From the NCBI GenBank assembly GCA_030433805.1, contig JARUXA010000016.1, positions 84,489-148,488 on the forward strand: DNA of 64,000 nucleotides, written 5' to 3'. Every line of letters starts with the position of its first letter. Positions within the stretch are counted from its first letter, which is position 1. The notes below the pieces were generated by a model. It searched no databases and was not told the DNA's origin. It was given only the letters and a program-made list of their open reading frames with translations. This document shows, in pieces, positions 18,860 to 26,933 of this stretch. The stretch comes from Sphingomonas sp. PsM26 (lineage in GTDB: Bacteria > Pseudomonadota > Alphaproteobacteria > Sphingomonadales > Sphingomonadaceae). The position numbers and the translations under genes are program-made.

Positions 18860-20755
18860 GTGAAACTCGTTCGAGGCGCTTGGAAGTTACTGGTCGGTAT
18901 CAAGGACGCGCTGGTGCTGGTCGCCATGCTGTTGTTCTTCGGCCTGTTATTCGGCCTGCTCGCGGCAAAACCCAATACGGGCGCGGTCAAGGACGGCGCG
19001 CTGGTGCTCAAGCTCGACGGCCCGATTGTCGAGCAGCCGTCGCCCGGTGATCCGTTCGCGACCCTCGGCGGCGGTGGGTCGACCCCTGAATATCGCCTGC
19101 GTGACGTGGTGCGTGCGCTCGACAAGGCGGCGAAGGACGACCGCGTCAAGACCGTGGTGCTCGATCTCGACTCGTTCGCGGGCGGCTATCCCGCCGCGCT
19201 GACCGAAGTCGGCGATGCGCTGCGCCGCGTGCGTGACGGTTCCGATGGGAAGGGGGGCAAGCCGGTGCTCGCCTACGCAACCGCTTATACCGACGGCGGA
19301 TATCGCCTCGCCGCGAACGCCAGCGAGATCTGGATGAGCCCGATGGGGGGCACGCTGTTCATGGGGCCGGGCGGAAGCCAGCTCTATTACAAGGGCCTGA
19401 TCGACAAGCTCGGGGTCAACGCGCACGTCTACCGCGTCGGCAAGTACAAGTCGTTCGTCGAGCCGTACACGCGCACCGAAGCCTCGCCCGAGGCCAAGGA
19501 AGAAGTGGTCAAATTGTACCAGGTTCTGTTCCAGCAATGGCAGGAAGTGGTCGCAAAGGCGCGACCCAAGGCCAAGTTCCAGCCGTTTTTGACCACGCCT
19601 GGCGCGGTCATCACCGCGGCGCAGGGAAATATCGCCGAGGCCAACCTCCAGGCGGGGATCGTCGACAAGCTCGGCACCCGGCTCGATTTCGGCAAGCGCG
19701 TCGCGCAGCTCGCAGGCGCGCCGGGTGGCAAGGCGCCGGGGACGTTCAACACGATCAAGCTCGCCAATTACATCGCGGCGAACCCGCTGCCGACCGCAGG
19801 TGCCAAGATCGGCGTGCTGACAATCGCGGGTGACATCATCGACGGCAAGTCCAAGGCGGGCTCGGTCGGTGGCGATACGGTCGCCAAGCTGGTGCTCGAA
19901 GGTCTCGCCAAGAAGGACCTCAAGGCGCTCGTCGTCCGCGTCGATTCGCCCGGCGGCTCGGCGCTCGCGTCCGAGGACATGCGCCGCGCGATTATCGAGG
20001 CGAAGGCGCAGAAGCTGCCGATCGTCGTGTCGATGGGCAATATGGCGGCGTCGGGTGGCTATTGGGTCGCAACCGCAGGCGATGTGATCTTCGCCGAGCC
20101 GACGACGATCACTGGTTCGATCGGCATCTTCGGGATCATCCCGACCTTCGAGAATACGCTTAAGAAGATCGGCCTGACGTCGGACGGGGTGCGCACCACG
20201 CCGCTGTCGGGGCAGCCGGACATTTACGGCGGCACCACGCCCGAGACCGACACGATCTTCCAGGCGGGAATCGAGAATGGCTATCGCCAGTTCATCACGC
20301 GTGTCGCGAATGCGCGGAAGATGACGCCCGAGCGCGTCAACGAGATCGGGCAGGGACGTGTCTGGGATGGCGGAACCGCGCGGCAGCTCGGTCTGGTCGA
20401 TCGCTTCGGCGGGTTGCAGGACGCGATCGACGAAGCCGCCAAGCGCGCCGGGCTGAAGCCGGGTGACGTGCACGCCGAATATCTCGAGAGGAAGCCGGGC
20501 GCGTTCGCGATGATGATCCAGCAGATCCTGTCGTCGGGTCGCGACGATGACGATGCTTCGGCGGGCGACGCGTTCACCCGGATGGCGGCGGATCGCCGCG
20601 CGGTGTTCGCACGCGCGCTGGGCGACGTGAAGCGGATCGGCACGGGCGCGGCGATCCAGGCACGCTGCCTCGAATGCGACGGCATCGGCGGGACCGCACC
20701 GCGCCCCGGCGACGCCAAGCTGCTCGATCTGGTGCTCGCACGGTTCGCGCTGTGA
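18860..20755 (+). CDS. sppA: Signal peptide peptidase SppA, 67K type
   Basis: A 631-residue membrane serine protease (family S49) that degrades cleaved signal peptides. I take the GTG at 18860, preceded by AGGGA at a 9-nt spacing, because the protein then begins with a short basic stretch and one membrane anchor (ALVLVAMLLFFGLLFGLLA). Both tandem S49 halves are present. The catalytic Lys is in GKYKSFVEPYTRTEAS (about residue 197), and the nucleophile Ser in GNMAASGGYWVATAGD (about residue 397), matching the long two-domain form. The C-terminus has an acidic GRDDDDAS stretch and extra residues with two Cys (ARCLECDG). The stop overlaps the next start as GTGA. Confidence 0.93.
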   Translation: MKLVRGAWKLLVGIKDALVLVAMLLFFGLLFGLLAAKPNTGAVKDGALVLKLDGPIVEQPSPGDPFATLGGGGSTPEYRLRDVVRALDKAAKDDRVKTVVLDLDSFAGGYPAALTEVGDALRRVRDGSDGKGGKPVLAYATAYTDGGYRLAANASEIWMSPMGGTLFMGPGGSQLYYKGLIDKLGVNAHVYRVGKYKSFVEPYTRTEASPEAKEEVVKLYQVLFQQWQEVVAKARPKAKFQPFLTTPGAVITAAQGNIAEANLQAGIVDKLGTRLDFGKRVAQLAGAPGGKAPGTFNTIKLANYIAANPLPTAGAKIGVLTIAGDIIDGKSKAGSVGGDTVAKLVLEGLAKKDLKALVVRVDSPGGSALASEDMRRAIIEAKAQKLPIVVSMGNMAASGGYWVATAGDVIFAEPTTITGSIGIFGIIPTFENTLKKIGLTSDGVRTTPLSGQPDIYGGTTPETDTIFQAGIENGYRQFITRVANARKMTPERVNEIGQGRVWDGGTARQLGLVDRFGGLQDAIDEAAKRAGLKPGDVHAEYLERKPGAFAMMIQQILSSGRDDDDASAGDAFTRMAADRRAVFARALGDVKRIGTGAAIQARCLECDGIGGTAPRPGDAKLLDLVLARFAL

Positions 20756-21351
20756 TCGCGCCGCGGGAGGTTCCGTCGGGCGGGCCCACCCCCGTCGCGG
20801 TGCGCCCCGCGACGCTCGACGATGCGGCGGCGATCGCGGATATCTACCGGCCGTATGTCGAGCGCGGGACGGTCTCGTTCGAAACCGACGCGCCCGACAC
20901 CGCGACGATGTGCGCGCGGATGGCCAAGTCGAACGGGCTCTACCCGTGGCTCGTCGTGACCGAGGGCGAGGGCGGGCCGGTGCGGGGGTACGCCTATGCC
21001 TCGGCGTTCCGGGATCGGCCGGCGTATCGCTACACGATCGAGACGACGGTCTATCTCGAGATCGGCACGCAGGGGCGCGGCAACGGGCGGCAATTGTACG
21101 ACGCGCTGATCGACACGGTGCGCGCGCAGGGGTTTACCCATGCGATCGGCGTGATTGCGCTGCCCAACGATCATTCGATCCGGTTGCATGAATCGGTCGG
21201 GTTTAGGCGGGCGGGGTTCTTCCGCGAGGCTGGCTACAAGGACGGGCGCTGGATCGACGTGGGATACTGGCAGTGCGAGCTCAACCCGGCGACGATCCCG
21301 CCGCTGGAGCCTAAGCCGTTTAGTGAGACGGGGATGGTGTGGAGTTGGTGA
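20752..21351 (+). CDS. GNAT N-acetyltransferase, phosphinothricin-acetyltransferase-like
   Basis: A 199-residue acetyl-CoA-dependent N-acetyltransferase. The GTG at 20752 overlaps the sppA stop (GTGA), suggesting coupled translation. The sequence follows the PAT/YncA subfamily: VRPATLDDAAAIADIYRPYV at the start, TVSFETDAP, YAYASAFRDRPAYRYTIETTVYL, the acetyl-CoA loop QGRGNGRQLYDAL, and IALPNDHSIRLHESVGFRRAGFF. Members acetylate phosphinothricin, methionine sulfone or similar amino-acid analogues; the natural substrate here is unknown. Confidence 0.88.
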   Translation: MIAPREVPSGGPTPVAVRPATLDDAAAIADIYRPYVERGTVSFETDAPDTATMCARMAKSNGLYPWLVVTEGEGGPVRGYAYASAFRDRPAYRYTIETTVYLEIGTQGRGNGRQLYDALIDTVRAQGFTHAIGVIALPNDHSIRLHESVGFRRAGFFREAGYKDGRWIDVGYWQCELNPATIPPLEPKPFSETGMVWSW

Positions 21352-21372
21352 GGGCGTAGGCGGCTAATTCTA

Positions 21373-21407
21373 AGCCCCTCCCCTTCAGGGGAGGGGTTGG
21401 GGTGGGG
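21373..21407 (+). repeat. G-quadruplex/hairpin repeat arm, left of the DUF559 gene
   Basis: One 35-nt arm of the main repeat family. It begins AGCCCCTCCCC, forms a CCCCTCCCC/GGGGAGGGG hairpin around TTCA, and continues as the G tract GGGGAGGGGTTGGGGTGGGG. It ends 5 nt before the DUF559 ATG, and its G tract may cover the ribosome-binding site. An inverted partner sits at 21780-21814. Confidence 0.85.
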
Positions 21408-21412
21408 AAGTG

Positions 21413-21802
21413 ATGGCCACTGAGGCGGAGTTGCTGGCTCGCGCGCATGAGATGCGTCGAAATCCTACCGAGCCTGAGGTGAGGCTTTGGCGGGCGCTCT
21501 CTAATTCTCAGCTCCATGGCCTGAAGTTTCGTCGTCAGCATGTTGTGTTCGAGGCTCAGGCGATTCTGGACTTCTTCTGCCCTGCGATCGGGCTGGGGAT
21601 TGAAGTCGATGGCGATACGCATGATGGGCCTGCCGATGGCAAACGCGATGGGCGCCTGAGGGCGCTGGGGTTCACTATTATCCGCTTTGGCAATCCCGAC
21701 GTCATGAAGAACCTCGCGGGCGTTGCCGAGATGATCGCGGCCACTGCTTCCACGCTTCCCGACCGGTGGCAGCGCACTGCCCCACCCCAACCCCTCCCCT
21801 GA
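21413..21802 (+). CDS. DUF559 endonuclease-like protein
   Basis: A 129-residue protein of the DUF559 family, related in fold to the Vsr/PD-(D/E)XK nucleases. It starts at the ATG at 21413 (a GTG lies one codon before). Recognisable parts are ARAHEMRRNPTEPEVRLWRAL, FRRQHVVFEAQAILDFFCPA, the active-site-like LGIEVDGDTHDGPADGKRDGRL, and GFTIIRFGNPDVM. The Asp and the E-x-D triple are where a metal-binding centre would be. No methylase lies nearby, so it is not an obvious restriction enzyme. The gene is exactly bracketed by two inverted repeat arms, and its last seven codons (APPQPLP) lie within the right arm. No biological role is established for this family. Confidence 0.85.
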   Translation: MATEAELLARAHEMRRNPTEPEVRLWRALSNSQLHGLKFRRQHVVFEAQAILDFFCPAIGLGIEVDGDTHDGPADGKRDGRLRALGFTIIRFGNPDVMKNLAGVAEMIAATASTLPDRWQRTAPPQPLP

Positions 21803-21814
21803 AGGGGAGGGGCT
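21780..21814 (-). repeat. G-quadruplex/hairpin repeat arm, right of the DUF559 gene
   Basis: This is the exact reverse complement of the 35-nt arm at 21373-21407, so the DUF559 gene sits between perfect terminal inverted repeats about 370 nt apart. The arm supplies the gene's last codons and its stop. A half-copy (TTCAAGGGGAGGGGCTT) follows at about 21834-21850. Confidence 0.85.
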
Positions 21815-21885
21815 ATTAAGTGAGCGGCGCTCTTCAAGGGGAGGGGCTTTCTACACGCTTCGCTTCAGGCTAAGCGCTCAGACAA

Positions 21886-24795
21886 ATGACTGACGCTCCC
21901 ACCCCCGCACCCGCGCGCGATTACCGCGATACCGTCTTCCTGCCGAAGACCGATTTCCCGATGAAGGCGGGCCTTCCCGCCAAGGAGCCGGGGATTCTCG
22001 CGAAATGGCAGGCGATGGGGCTGTACGAGAAGGTCCGGGCCGCGCGCGCTGGCCGTGAGAAGTTCATCCTGCACGATGGCCCGCCGTACGCGAATGGCGA
22101 CATGCATATCGGCCATGCGCTCAACCACATCCTCAAGGATACGGTGTGCCGGACGCAGACCTTGCTCGGCAAGGACGCGCCCTATGTGCCCGGCTGGGAC
22201 TGCCACGGCCTGCCGATCGAGTGGAAGGTCGAGGAACAGTATCGCGCGAAGAAGCGCAACAAGGACGAAGTCCCACCGCGCGAATTCCGCGCCGAGTGCC
22301 GGGCGTATGCGCAGCATTGGGTCAACGTCCAGCGCGAGCAGTTGAAGCGGCTGGGGATCAACGGGGATTGGGATCACCCCTATCTGACGATGGACTTCGC
22401 CGCCGAGGCGACGATCGTCACCGAGCTGATGAAGTTCGCGGAGAGCGGCCAGTTGTATCGCGGCGCCAAGCCGGTGATGTGGTCGCCGGTCGAGAAGACC
22501 GCGCTCGCCGAGGCCGAGGTCGAATATGAGGACGTCGTGTCGACCCAAATCGACGTCGCGTTCGAGATCGTCGATGCGCCGAACGCGCCCGAGCTGGTCG
22601 GCGCGCATGCGGTGATCTGGACGACGACGCCGTGGACGATCCCGGTCAACCAGGCGCTGAGCTATGGGCCGGAGATCGAATATCTGCTGGTCCGCTTCGA
22701 CGACATGGTCGAGGGGCCGCGGACGTTGCTGATCGCGCATGAGCTGCTCGAAAGCTTCGGCGCGCGGATCGGGCATCCGGTGATCCTCAAGATCGGCGAC
22801 AGCGCCGGCACGGTGACCGCGCTCCAGTCGATCAAGGGCTCGCAGCTCGAAGGCGCGACCGCGCGGCATCCGATGCATGAACTGGGCGGGTTCTTCGCCA
22901 AGCCGCGGCCGTTCCTGCCGGGCGACTTCGTCACGACCGACGCGGGCACCGGGCTCGTCCATATGTCGCCGGATCATGGCGAGGACGATTTCCTGCTGTG
23001 CAAGCAGTACGGGATCGAGCCGGTCTTCGCGGTCGATGGCGCGGGGATGTACCGCGACGACTGGGCGTGGCTCGGCGGGCAGGGCTCGGTGATCAACAAG
23101 AAGTTCGTCTCCGCCGAGGGGCCGATCTGTTCGGACTTGCGCAGCGTCGGGGCGTTGATCGCGGCGAGCGACGATTTTGCGCACTCGTATCCGCATTCGT
23201 GGCGGTCGAAGGCGAAGGTGATTTTCCGCGCTACGCCGCAATGGTTTATCCCGATGGACCTCCTTAGCCCCTCCCCCTCGGGGGAGGGGTTGGGGTGGGG
23301 CAGTCCAGCAGAGCTTGGTCTCGGTGAGACACCCCCCACCCCCAACCCCTCCCCTGAAGGGGAGGGGCGAACTCCGCACACTCTTCGCGAAACCGCGCTC
23401 GCTGCCATCGAAGCGACCACCTGGTATCCCCCCAAGGGCCAGAACCGCATCACCGCGATGGTCGCGGGCCGCCCGGACTGGGTGATCAGCCGCCAGCGCG
23501 CGTGGGGCGTGCCGATTACTTTGTTCGTCGATCGCAAGACCGGCCAGTATCTCGTCGACCCCGCAGTCAACGCGCGGATCGTCGCGGCGGTCAGCGCCGA
23601 GGGCGTCGATGCGTGGAGCGAGGATGCCGCGCAGGATCTGCTCGGCCCGGACTATGCGGTCGCCGATTACGAGCGTGTCACCGACATTCTCGACGTGTGG
23701 TTCGACAGCGGGTGCACGCACGCGTTCGTGCTCGACAGTGGGCGCTGGCCCGACCTGCAATGGCCCGCCGACCTGTATCTCGAAGGCTCGGACCAGCATC
23801 GCGGCTGGTTCCAGTCGTCGCTGATGGAAAGCTGCGGGACGCGTGGGCGTGCGCCGTACAAGGCGGTGCTGACCCACGGGTTCACGATGGATTCGAAGGG
23901 CATGAAAATGTCCAAGAGCCTCGGCAACACGATCAATCCGCTCGACCTGATGAAGGAATCGGGCGCGGATATCCTGCGGCTGTGGGCGCTGTCGGTCGAT
24001 TTCACCGAGGATCACCGGATCGGCAAGGAGATCCTGAACGGCGTCTCCGACCAGTATCGCAAGCTGCGCAACACCTTCCGCTATCTGCTCGGCGCGCTGG
24101 AAGGGTTCGACGAGGCCGAGCGGCTCCCAGTCGCAGAGATGCCCGAGCTCGAGCGCTATGTACTCCAGCTGCTCGCCGAGCTTGACGCCAAGCTGCGCGC
24201 GGCGGTCGCGGTGTATGACTTCAACAGCTATGTCCGGCTGCTGACCGAGTTCGCGCAGGAGGACCTGTCCGCCTTCTACTTCGATATCCGCAAGGATTCG
24301 CTCTATTGCGACGGGGTCGACGATCCCAAGCGGCGCGGGTGCCGCACGGTGTTCGACACGCTGTTCCACGCGTTGGTGCGCTATGCCGCCCCCGTGCTGT
24401 GCTTCACCGCCGAGGAAACCTGGCTGGCGCGCTTCCCCAGCGAGGACGAGTCGGTGCATCTGCTGGAGTGGCCCGAGCTGCCCGCGGTCGAGGGCGTCGA
24501 TGTCGCACATTGGGCGCAGGTCCGCGCTTTGCGGACGCAAGTGACCGAGGCGATCGAACCGCTGCGGCGCGAGAAGATCGTGCGGTCCAGCCTCGAGGCC
24601 GAAGTCGTCGTGCCCGAGGCGCCGATGCCGGTGGAGGCGCTGGCCGAGCTGTTCATCGTCGCCAAGGTGACGACGGGCGCGGGCGTGGCGGTCAACCGGA
24701 CCGACTATGACAAATGCGGGCGCTGTTGGCGGCTGCTGCCAGACGTCACCGAGGACGGCGCGCTGTGCGATCGGTGCGCGGAGGTGGTGGCGTGA
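21886..24795 (+). CDS. ileS: Isoleucyl-tRNA synthetase
   Basis: A 969-residue cytoplasmic enzyme that charges tRNA-Ile. The class I signature HIGH is in GDMHIGHALNHI (about residue 73), and KMSKS in GMKMSKSLGNT (about residue 674). The editing (CP1) domain includes AVIWTTTPWTIPVNQAL, and a zinc knuckle KCGRCW...CDRCAEV ends the protein. The remarkable feature is a stretch after ATPQWFIPMD, about residues 460-495, rich in Ser, Pro and Gly (LSPSPSGEGLGWGSPAEL, then PTPNPSPEGEG). It is encoded by a paired-arm repeat lying in frame inside the gene; normal sequence resumes at TLRETALAAIE. All catalytic motifs are intact, so the enzyme is probably functional. It overlaps lspA by 4 nt. Confidence 0.96.
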   Translation: MTDAPTPAPARDYRDTVFLPKTDFPMKAGLPAKEPGILAKWQAMGLYEKVRAARAGREKFILHDGPPYANGDMHIGHALNHILKDTVCRTQTLLGKDAPYVPGWDCHGLPIEWKVEEQYRAKKRNKDEVPPREFRAECRAYAQHWVNVQREQLKRLGINGDWDHPYLTMDFAAEATIVTELMKFAESGQLYRGAKPVMWSPVEKTALAEAEVEYEDVVSTQIDVAFEIVDAPNAPELVGAHAVIWTTTPWTIPVNQALSYGPEIEYLLVRFDDMVEGPRTLLIAHELLESFGARIGHPVILKIGDSAGTVTALQSIKGSQLEGATARHPMHELGGFFAKPRPFLPGDFVTTDAGTGLVHMSPDHGEDDFLLCKQYGIEPVFAVDGAGMYRDDWAWLGGQGSVINKKFVSAEGPICSDLRSVGALIAASDDFAHSYPHSWRSKAKVIFRATPQWFIPMDLLSPSPSGEGLGWGSPAELGLGETPPTPNPSPEGEGRTPHTLRETALAAIEATTWYPPKGQNRITAMVAGRPDWVISRQRAWGVPITLFVDRKTGQYLVDPAVNARIVAAVSAEGVDAWSEDAAQDLLGPDYAVADYERVTDILDVWFDSGCTHAFVLDSGRWPDLQWPADLYLEGSDQHRGWFQSSLMESCGTRGRAPYKAVLTHGFTMDSKGMKMSKSLGNTINPLDLMKESGADILRLWALSVDFTEDHRIGKEILNGVSDQYRKLRNTFRYLLGALEGFDEAERLPVAEMPELERYVLQLLAELDAKLRAAVAVYDFNSYVRLLTEFAQEDLSAFYFDIRKDSLYCDGVDDPKRRGCRTVFDTLFHALVRYAAPVLCFTAEETWLARFPSEDESVHLLEWPELPAVEGVDVAHWAQVRALRTQVTEAIEPLRREKIVRSSLEAEVVVPEAPMPVEALAELFIVAKVTTGAGVAVNRTDYDKCGRCWRLLPDVTEDGALCDRCAEVVA
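23266..23368 (+). repeat. Paired-arm repeat element inserted in frame in ileS
   Basis: A left arm at 23266-23300 (AGCCCCTCCCCC..., hairpin, then four G4 runs), a spacer of about 31 nt beginning CAGTCCAGCAGA, and an inverted right arm at 23332-23368. The spacer start is shared with intergenic copies at 28388 and 28194. The ileS frame stays open through the whole element. Confidence 0.9.
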
Positions 24796-25376
24796 GGCTC
24801 CCGCTTGCCGGGCTGACGACCGCCATCGTGCTGTTCGTGGTCGATCAGGCCGCGAAGCTAGGCGTGACTGAGGGGCTCAAGCTCAACGCGATGACCGACG
24901 CGCATTATGTCACGTCGTTCTTCAACCTGCGCTTCGTCGCCAATCAGGGCGTTTCGCTCGGGTTGCTGCATGCAGACACCGATACGATGCGCTGGCTGCT
25001 GGTCGCGATGACCGGGGTGATCGCGCTCGGCGTATTGGTGTGGATGTGGCGCGAGACCAACCGCTCGGAACAGGCGGCGCTCGGGCTCGTGCTGGGCGGG
25101 GCGGCAGGGAATATCCTCGACCGGATCCGGCTTGGCTATGTCGTGGATTTCGCGGATCTTCATTTCGGTGGCTGGCAGCCGTTCCTGGTGTTCAACATCG
25201 CGGATGCCGCGATCTCGATCGGCGTGGTCATCTTGTTCGCGCGCGCGCTTCTGGTACGAGAGAAGCCGGTGCGGGGGAGTCCGGTAGCGGATGCACCAGC
25301 GAAGGGGCCCGGAACGCCACCGGGTGCGACCAATTCAGGGGCAGATCAGGGCCCAACGGAGACGTTTCATGCGTAA
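24792..25376 (+). CDS. lspA: Lipoprotein signal peptidase (signal peptidase II)
   Basis: A 194-residue inner-membrane aspartyl protease that cleaves prolipoprotein signal peptides. The GTG at 24792 overlaps the ileS stop (GTGA). Four membrane segments are visible. The catalytic region is conserved: NQGVSLGLL, GGAAGNILDRIRLGYVVDFADLH and FNIADAAISIG, whose Asp residues in the NILDR and NIAD contexts are the usual active-site pair. The C-terminus has an extra 35-residue Pro/Gly/Thr-rich tail not normally present. It overlaps the downstream lipoprotein gene by 8 nt, and ileS-lspA is a widespread gene pair. Confidence 0.95.
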   Translation: MRLPLAGLTTAIVLFVVDQAAKLGVTEGLKLNAMTDAHYVTSFFNLRFVANQGVSLGLLHADTDTMRWLLVAMTGVIALGVLVWMWRETNRSEQAALGLVLGGAAGNILDRIRLGYVVDFADLHFGGWQPFLVFNIADAAISIGVVILFARALLVREKPVRGSPVADAPAKGPGTPPGATNSGADQGPTETFHA

Positions 25377-25779
25377 GTCGACGATTATTCCCGCCGCGCT
25401 GGCGCTGGTGCTGCTCGCCGGGTGCGCGCATAACAAGGTCGGGCGCAGCGGTCCCGACGAATTCACGGTCGCGCGCCAGGCTCCGCTGGTGATTCCGCCT
25501 GATTTCTCGCTGACCCCGCCCAAGCCCGGCGCCGCGCGCGCGAACGACGTCAGCGCGAACGCACAGGCGCTCGACGCGCTGTTCGGCGGCGTGGCGCAGC
25601 GCAGCGCGGGTGAGGCGGCGACGATCAGCCAGGCGGGGATCGACGATGACGATCCCGGCATCCGCTCGTCGGTCGGCGATCCGGGCACGACCGTGGTCGA
25701 CAAGGGCACGACGACGCGCGACATCGTCTCCGCCCCCGAAGGCGACGGGCAGGCAGCACGCGCCGCGACGCCCAAGTAA
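25369..25779 (+). CDS. DUF3035-type lipoprotein
   Basis: A 136-residue lipoprotein beginning MRKSTIIPAALALVLLAGCAHN; the lipobox LLAGC puts the lipidated Cys at about residue 20. The core SGPDEFTVARQAPLVIPPDF followed by PPKPGAAR is the DUF3035 signature. The rest is an acidic, low-complexity tail (DDDDPG, TTVVDKGTTTRD). The function is unknown. It overlaps lspA, whose product would process it. The ileS-lspA-DUF3035 order recurs in alphaproteobacteria. A classic terminator follows. Confidence 0.88.
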   Translation: MRKSTIIPAALALVLLAGCAHNKVGRSGPDEFTVARQAPLVIPPDFSLTPPKPGAARANDVSANAQALDALFGGVAQRSAGEAATISQAGIDDDDPGIRSSVGDPGTTVVDKGTTTRDIVSAPEGDGQAARAATPK

Positions 25780-25805
25780 GCCGGGCGTTCTTGCCGGACG
25801 AATCG

Positions 25806-25832
25806 AAAAGGGGGCAGCTATGCCCCCTTTTT
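25806..25832 (+). terminator. Rho-independent terminator of ileS-lspA-DUF3035
   Basis: A perfect 11-bp stem (AAAAGGGGGCA / TGCCCCCTTTT) with a GCTA loop and a T-run, 27 nt after the stop. The A-run before the stem would let it work on the opposite strand too, for the convergent porin gene. Confidence 0.9.
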
Positions 25833-25944
25833 CACGTCTGCAGGCGGCGCCCCGCAGCGGCAGCATCCCGCCCGGTGGACTCGCCCAAGGTGACCGCAGC
25901 TGCGACAAGACCTGGAACCCGGTCCCGCCGCGGCTGCCCCCCGG

Positions 25945-26739
25945 TCAGAACGCTACGCCAAGCGACGCGACCACGCCTCCCTTGCTGACGTTGCGCCCGC
26001 CGCCGGTCACGAACCGGGCATCGGTATCGACATAGGATACGCCCAGCGTCAGGACTTTGTACGTCGCCGTCGCCCCCAGCGCCCAGTCGGTATAGCCCTT
26101 CTTCCCGGTCGAATCGGTCGCAAGCCAGCTCGGACCGAAACTGTGCCCGACGTGCGCGATCAGGCCTATCGGGGTCTTGGGAATGCCCGCCGAGAAGTCC
26201 CCCGCGAGATACACGTTGTCGCGTTTGCGCAGCACGCCCGAAGCGCCCTGGTCGAGGGTCAACGCCTTCTGCTTGAACGCGTAATTGACCGTCACCTTCG
26301 ATGTCAGCGGACCAAAGGTGTGCGAGATGTCGGCATAGGGCTCGAGGAAGTCCGAGCTGCTCATGTCGCCCGTCGGATGCGTCTTGGGATAGACGTAATA
26401 GAGCGCACCGATATCGAAGGTCGTCCCGCCGACGACTTTCTTGTAGCCGCCGATCAGATCGATTTCCTGATGCCCGGTCCCGGCGACGGTGACGTAATCG
26501 TCGACCGAGGACCCCCATACCGAGACATAGACCCCCGATTGATGCGTGACCGTGATCGACCCCTGGATCGCGGCGTTGCGGTCGGTCTGGGAAACACCGC
26601 GGAAGCGGTAGTCGCTGACGAGTGCAGCCGTCCCATTGACCGTGATCGCGGGTGGCGGGGCGGTTTCCTGCGCGAACGCAGGTGTAGCGGAAACGACGAG
26701 CAACAGCCCGCCGAGCGTCGTTGTGGAGAAGCGCATCAT
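25945..26739 (-). CDS. TorF-family putative porin
   Basis: A 264-residue outer-membrane beta-barrel protein. Tandem ATGs at 26739 and 26736 follow AAAGGGA; either could be the start. The signal peptide ends VSATPAFAQ. The N-terminal motif TAALVSDYRFRGVSQTDRN, followed by VSVWGSS and EIDLIGGYKK, is characteristic of the TorF/Gcw_chp putative porins. Alternating beta-strands run to the aromatic terminus SLGVAF. The substrate is unknown. It lies alone between the lipoprotein gene (convergent) and metC; the gap 26740-26933 shows nothing beyond a possible promoter. Confidence 0.85.
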   Translation of the reverse strand: MMRFSTTTLGGLLLVVSATPAFAQETAPPPAITVNGTAALVSDYRFRGVSQTDRNAAIQGSITVTHQSGVYVSVWGSSVDDYVTVAGTGHQEIDLIGGYKKVVGGTTFDIGALYYVYPKTHPTGDMSSSDFLEPYADISHTFGPLTSKVTVNYAFKQKALTLDQGASGVLRKRDNVYLAGDFSAGIPKTPIGLIAHVGHSFGPSWLATDSTGKKGYTDWALGATATYKVLTLGVSYVDTDARFVTGGGRNVSKGGVVASLGVAF

Positions 26740-26933
26740 TTCCCTTTCGAAAATGCGACTGTCCCCGCCTGCTTCCCCCCGATCCGGCATCTGTCGGCGG
26801 CCGCAAAGCCGCCCCGCACCGATGATCGACGAGGCCGTAACAATGCCGTGATCCGCTGCGGCGCACAAGCAGGATTGCCGGATGGTTGCGCATTCGTAAG
26901 GAAATGTTGCTGTGCCGCCACAGCCGCCGGTGT

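Noticed and set aside
21413..21802. A restriction-modification system
   Set aside because: The DUF559 gene has no methylase or specificity gene beside it.
21865..24540. An 891-codon open frame on the minus strand across ileS
   Set aside because: It is the mirror of ileS in high-GC DNA, has no ribosome site and reads as Arg/Asp-rich low-information sequence.
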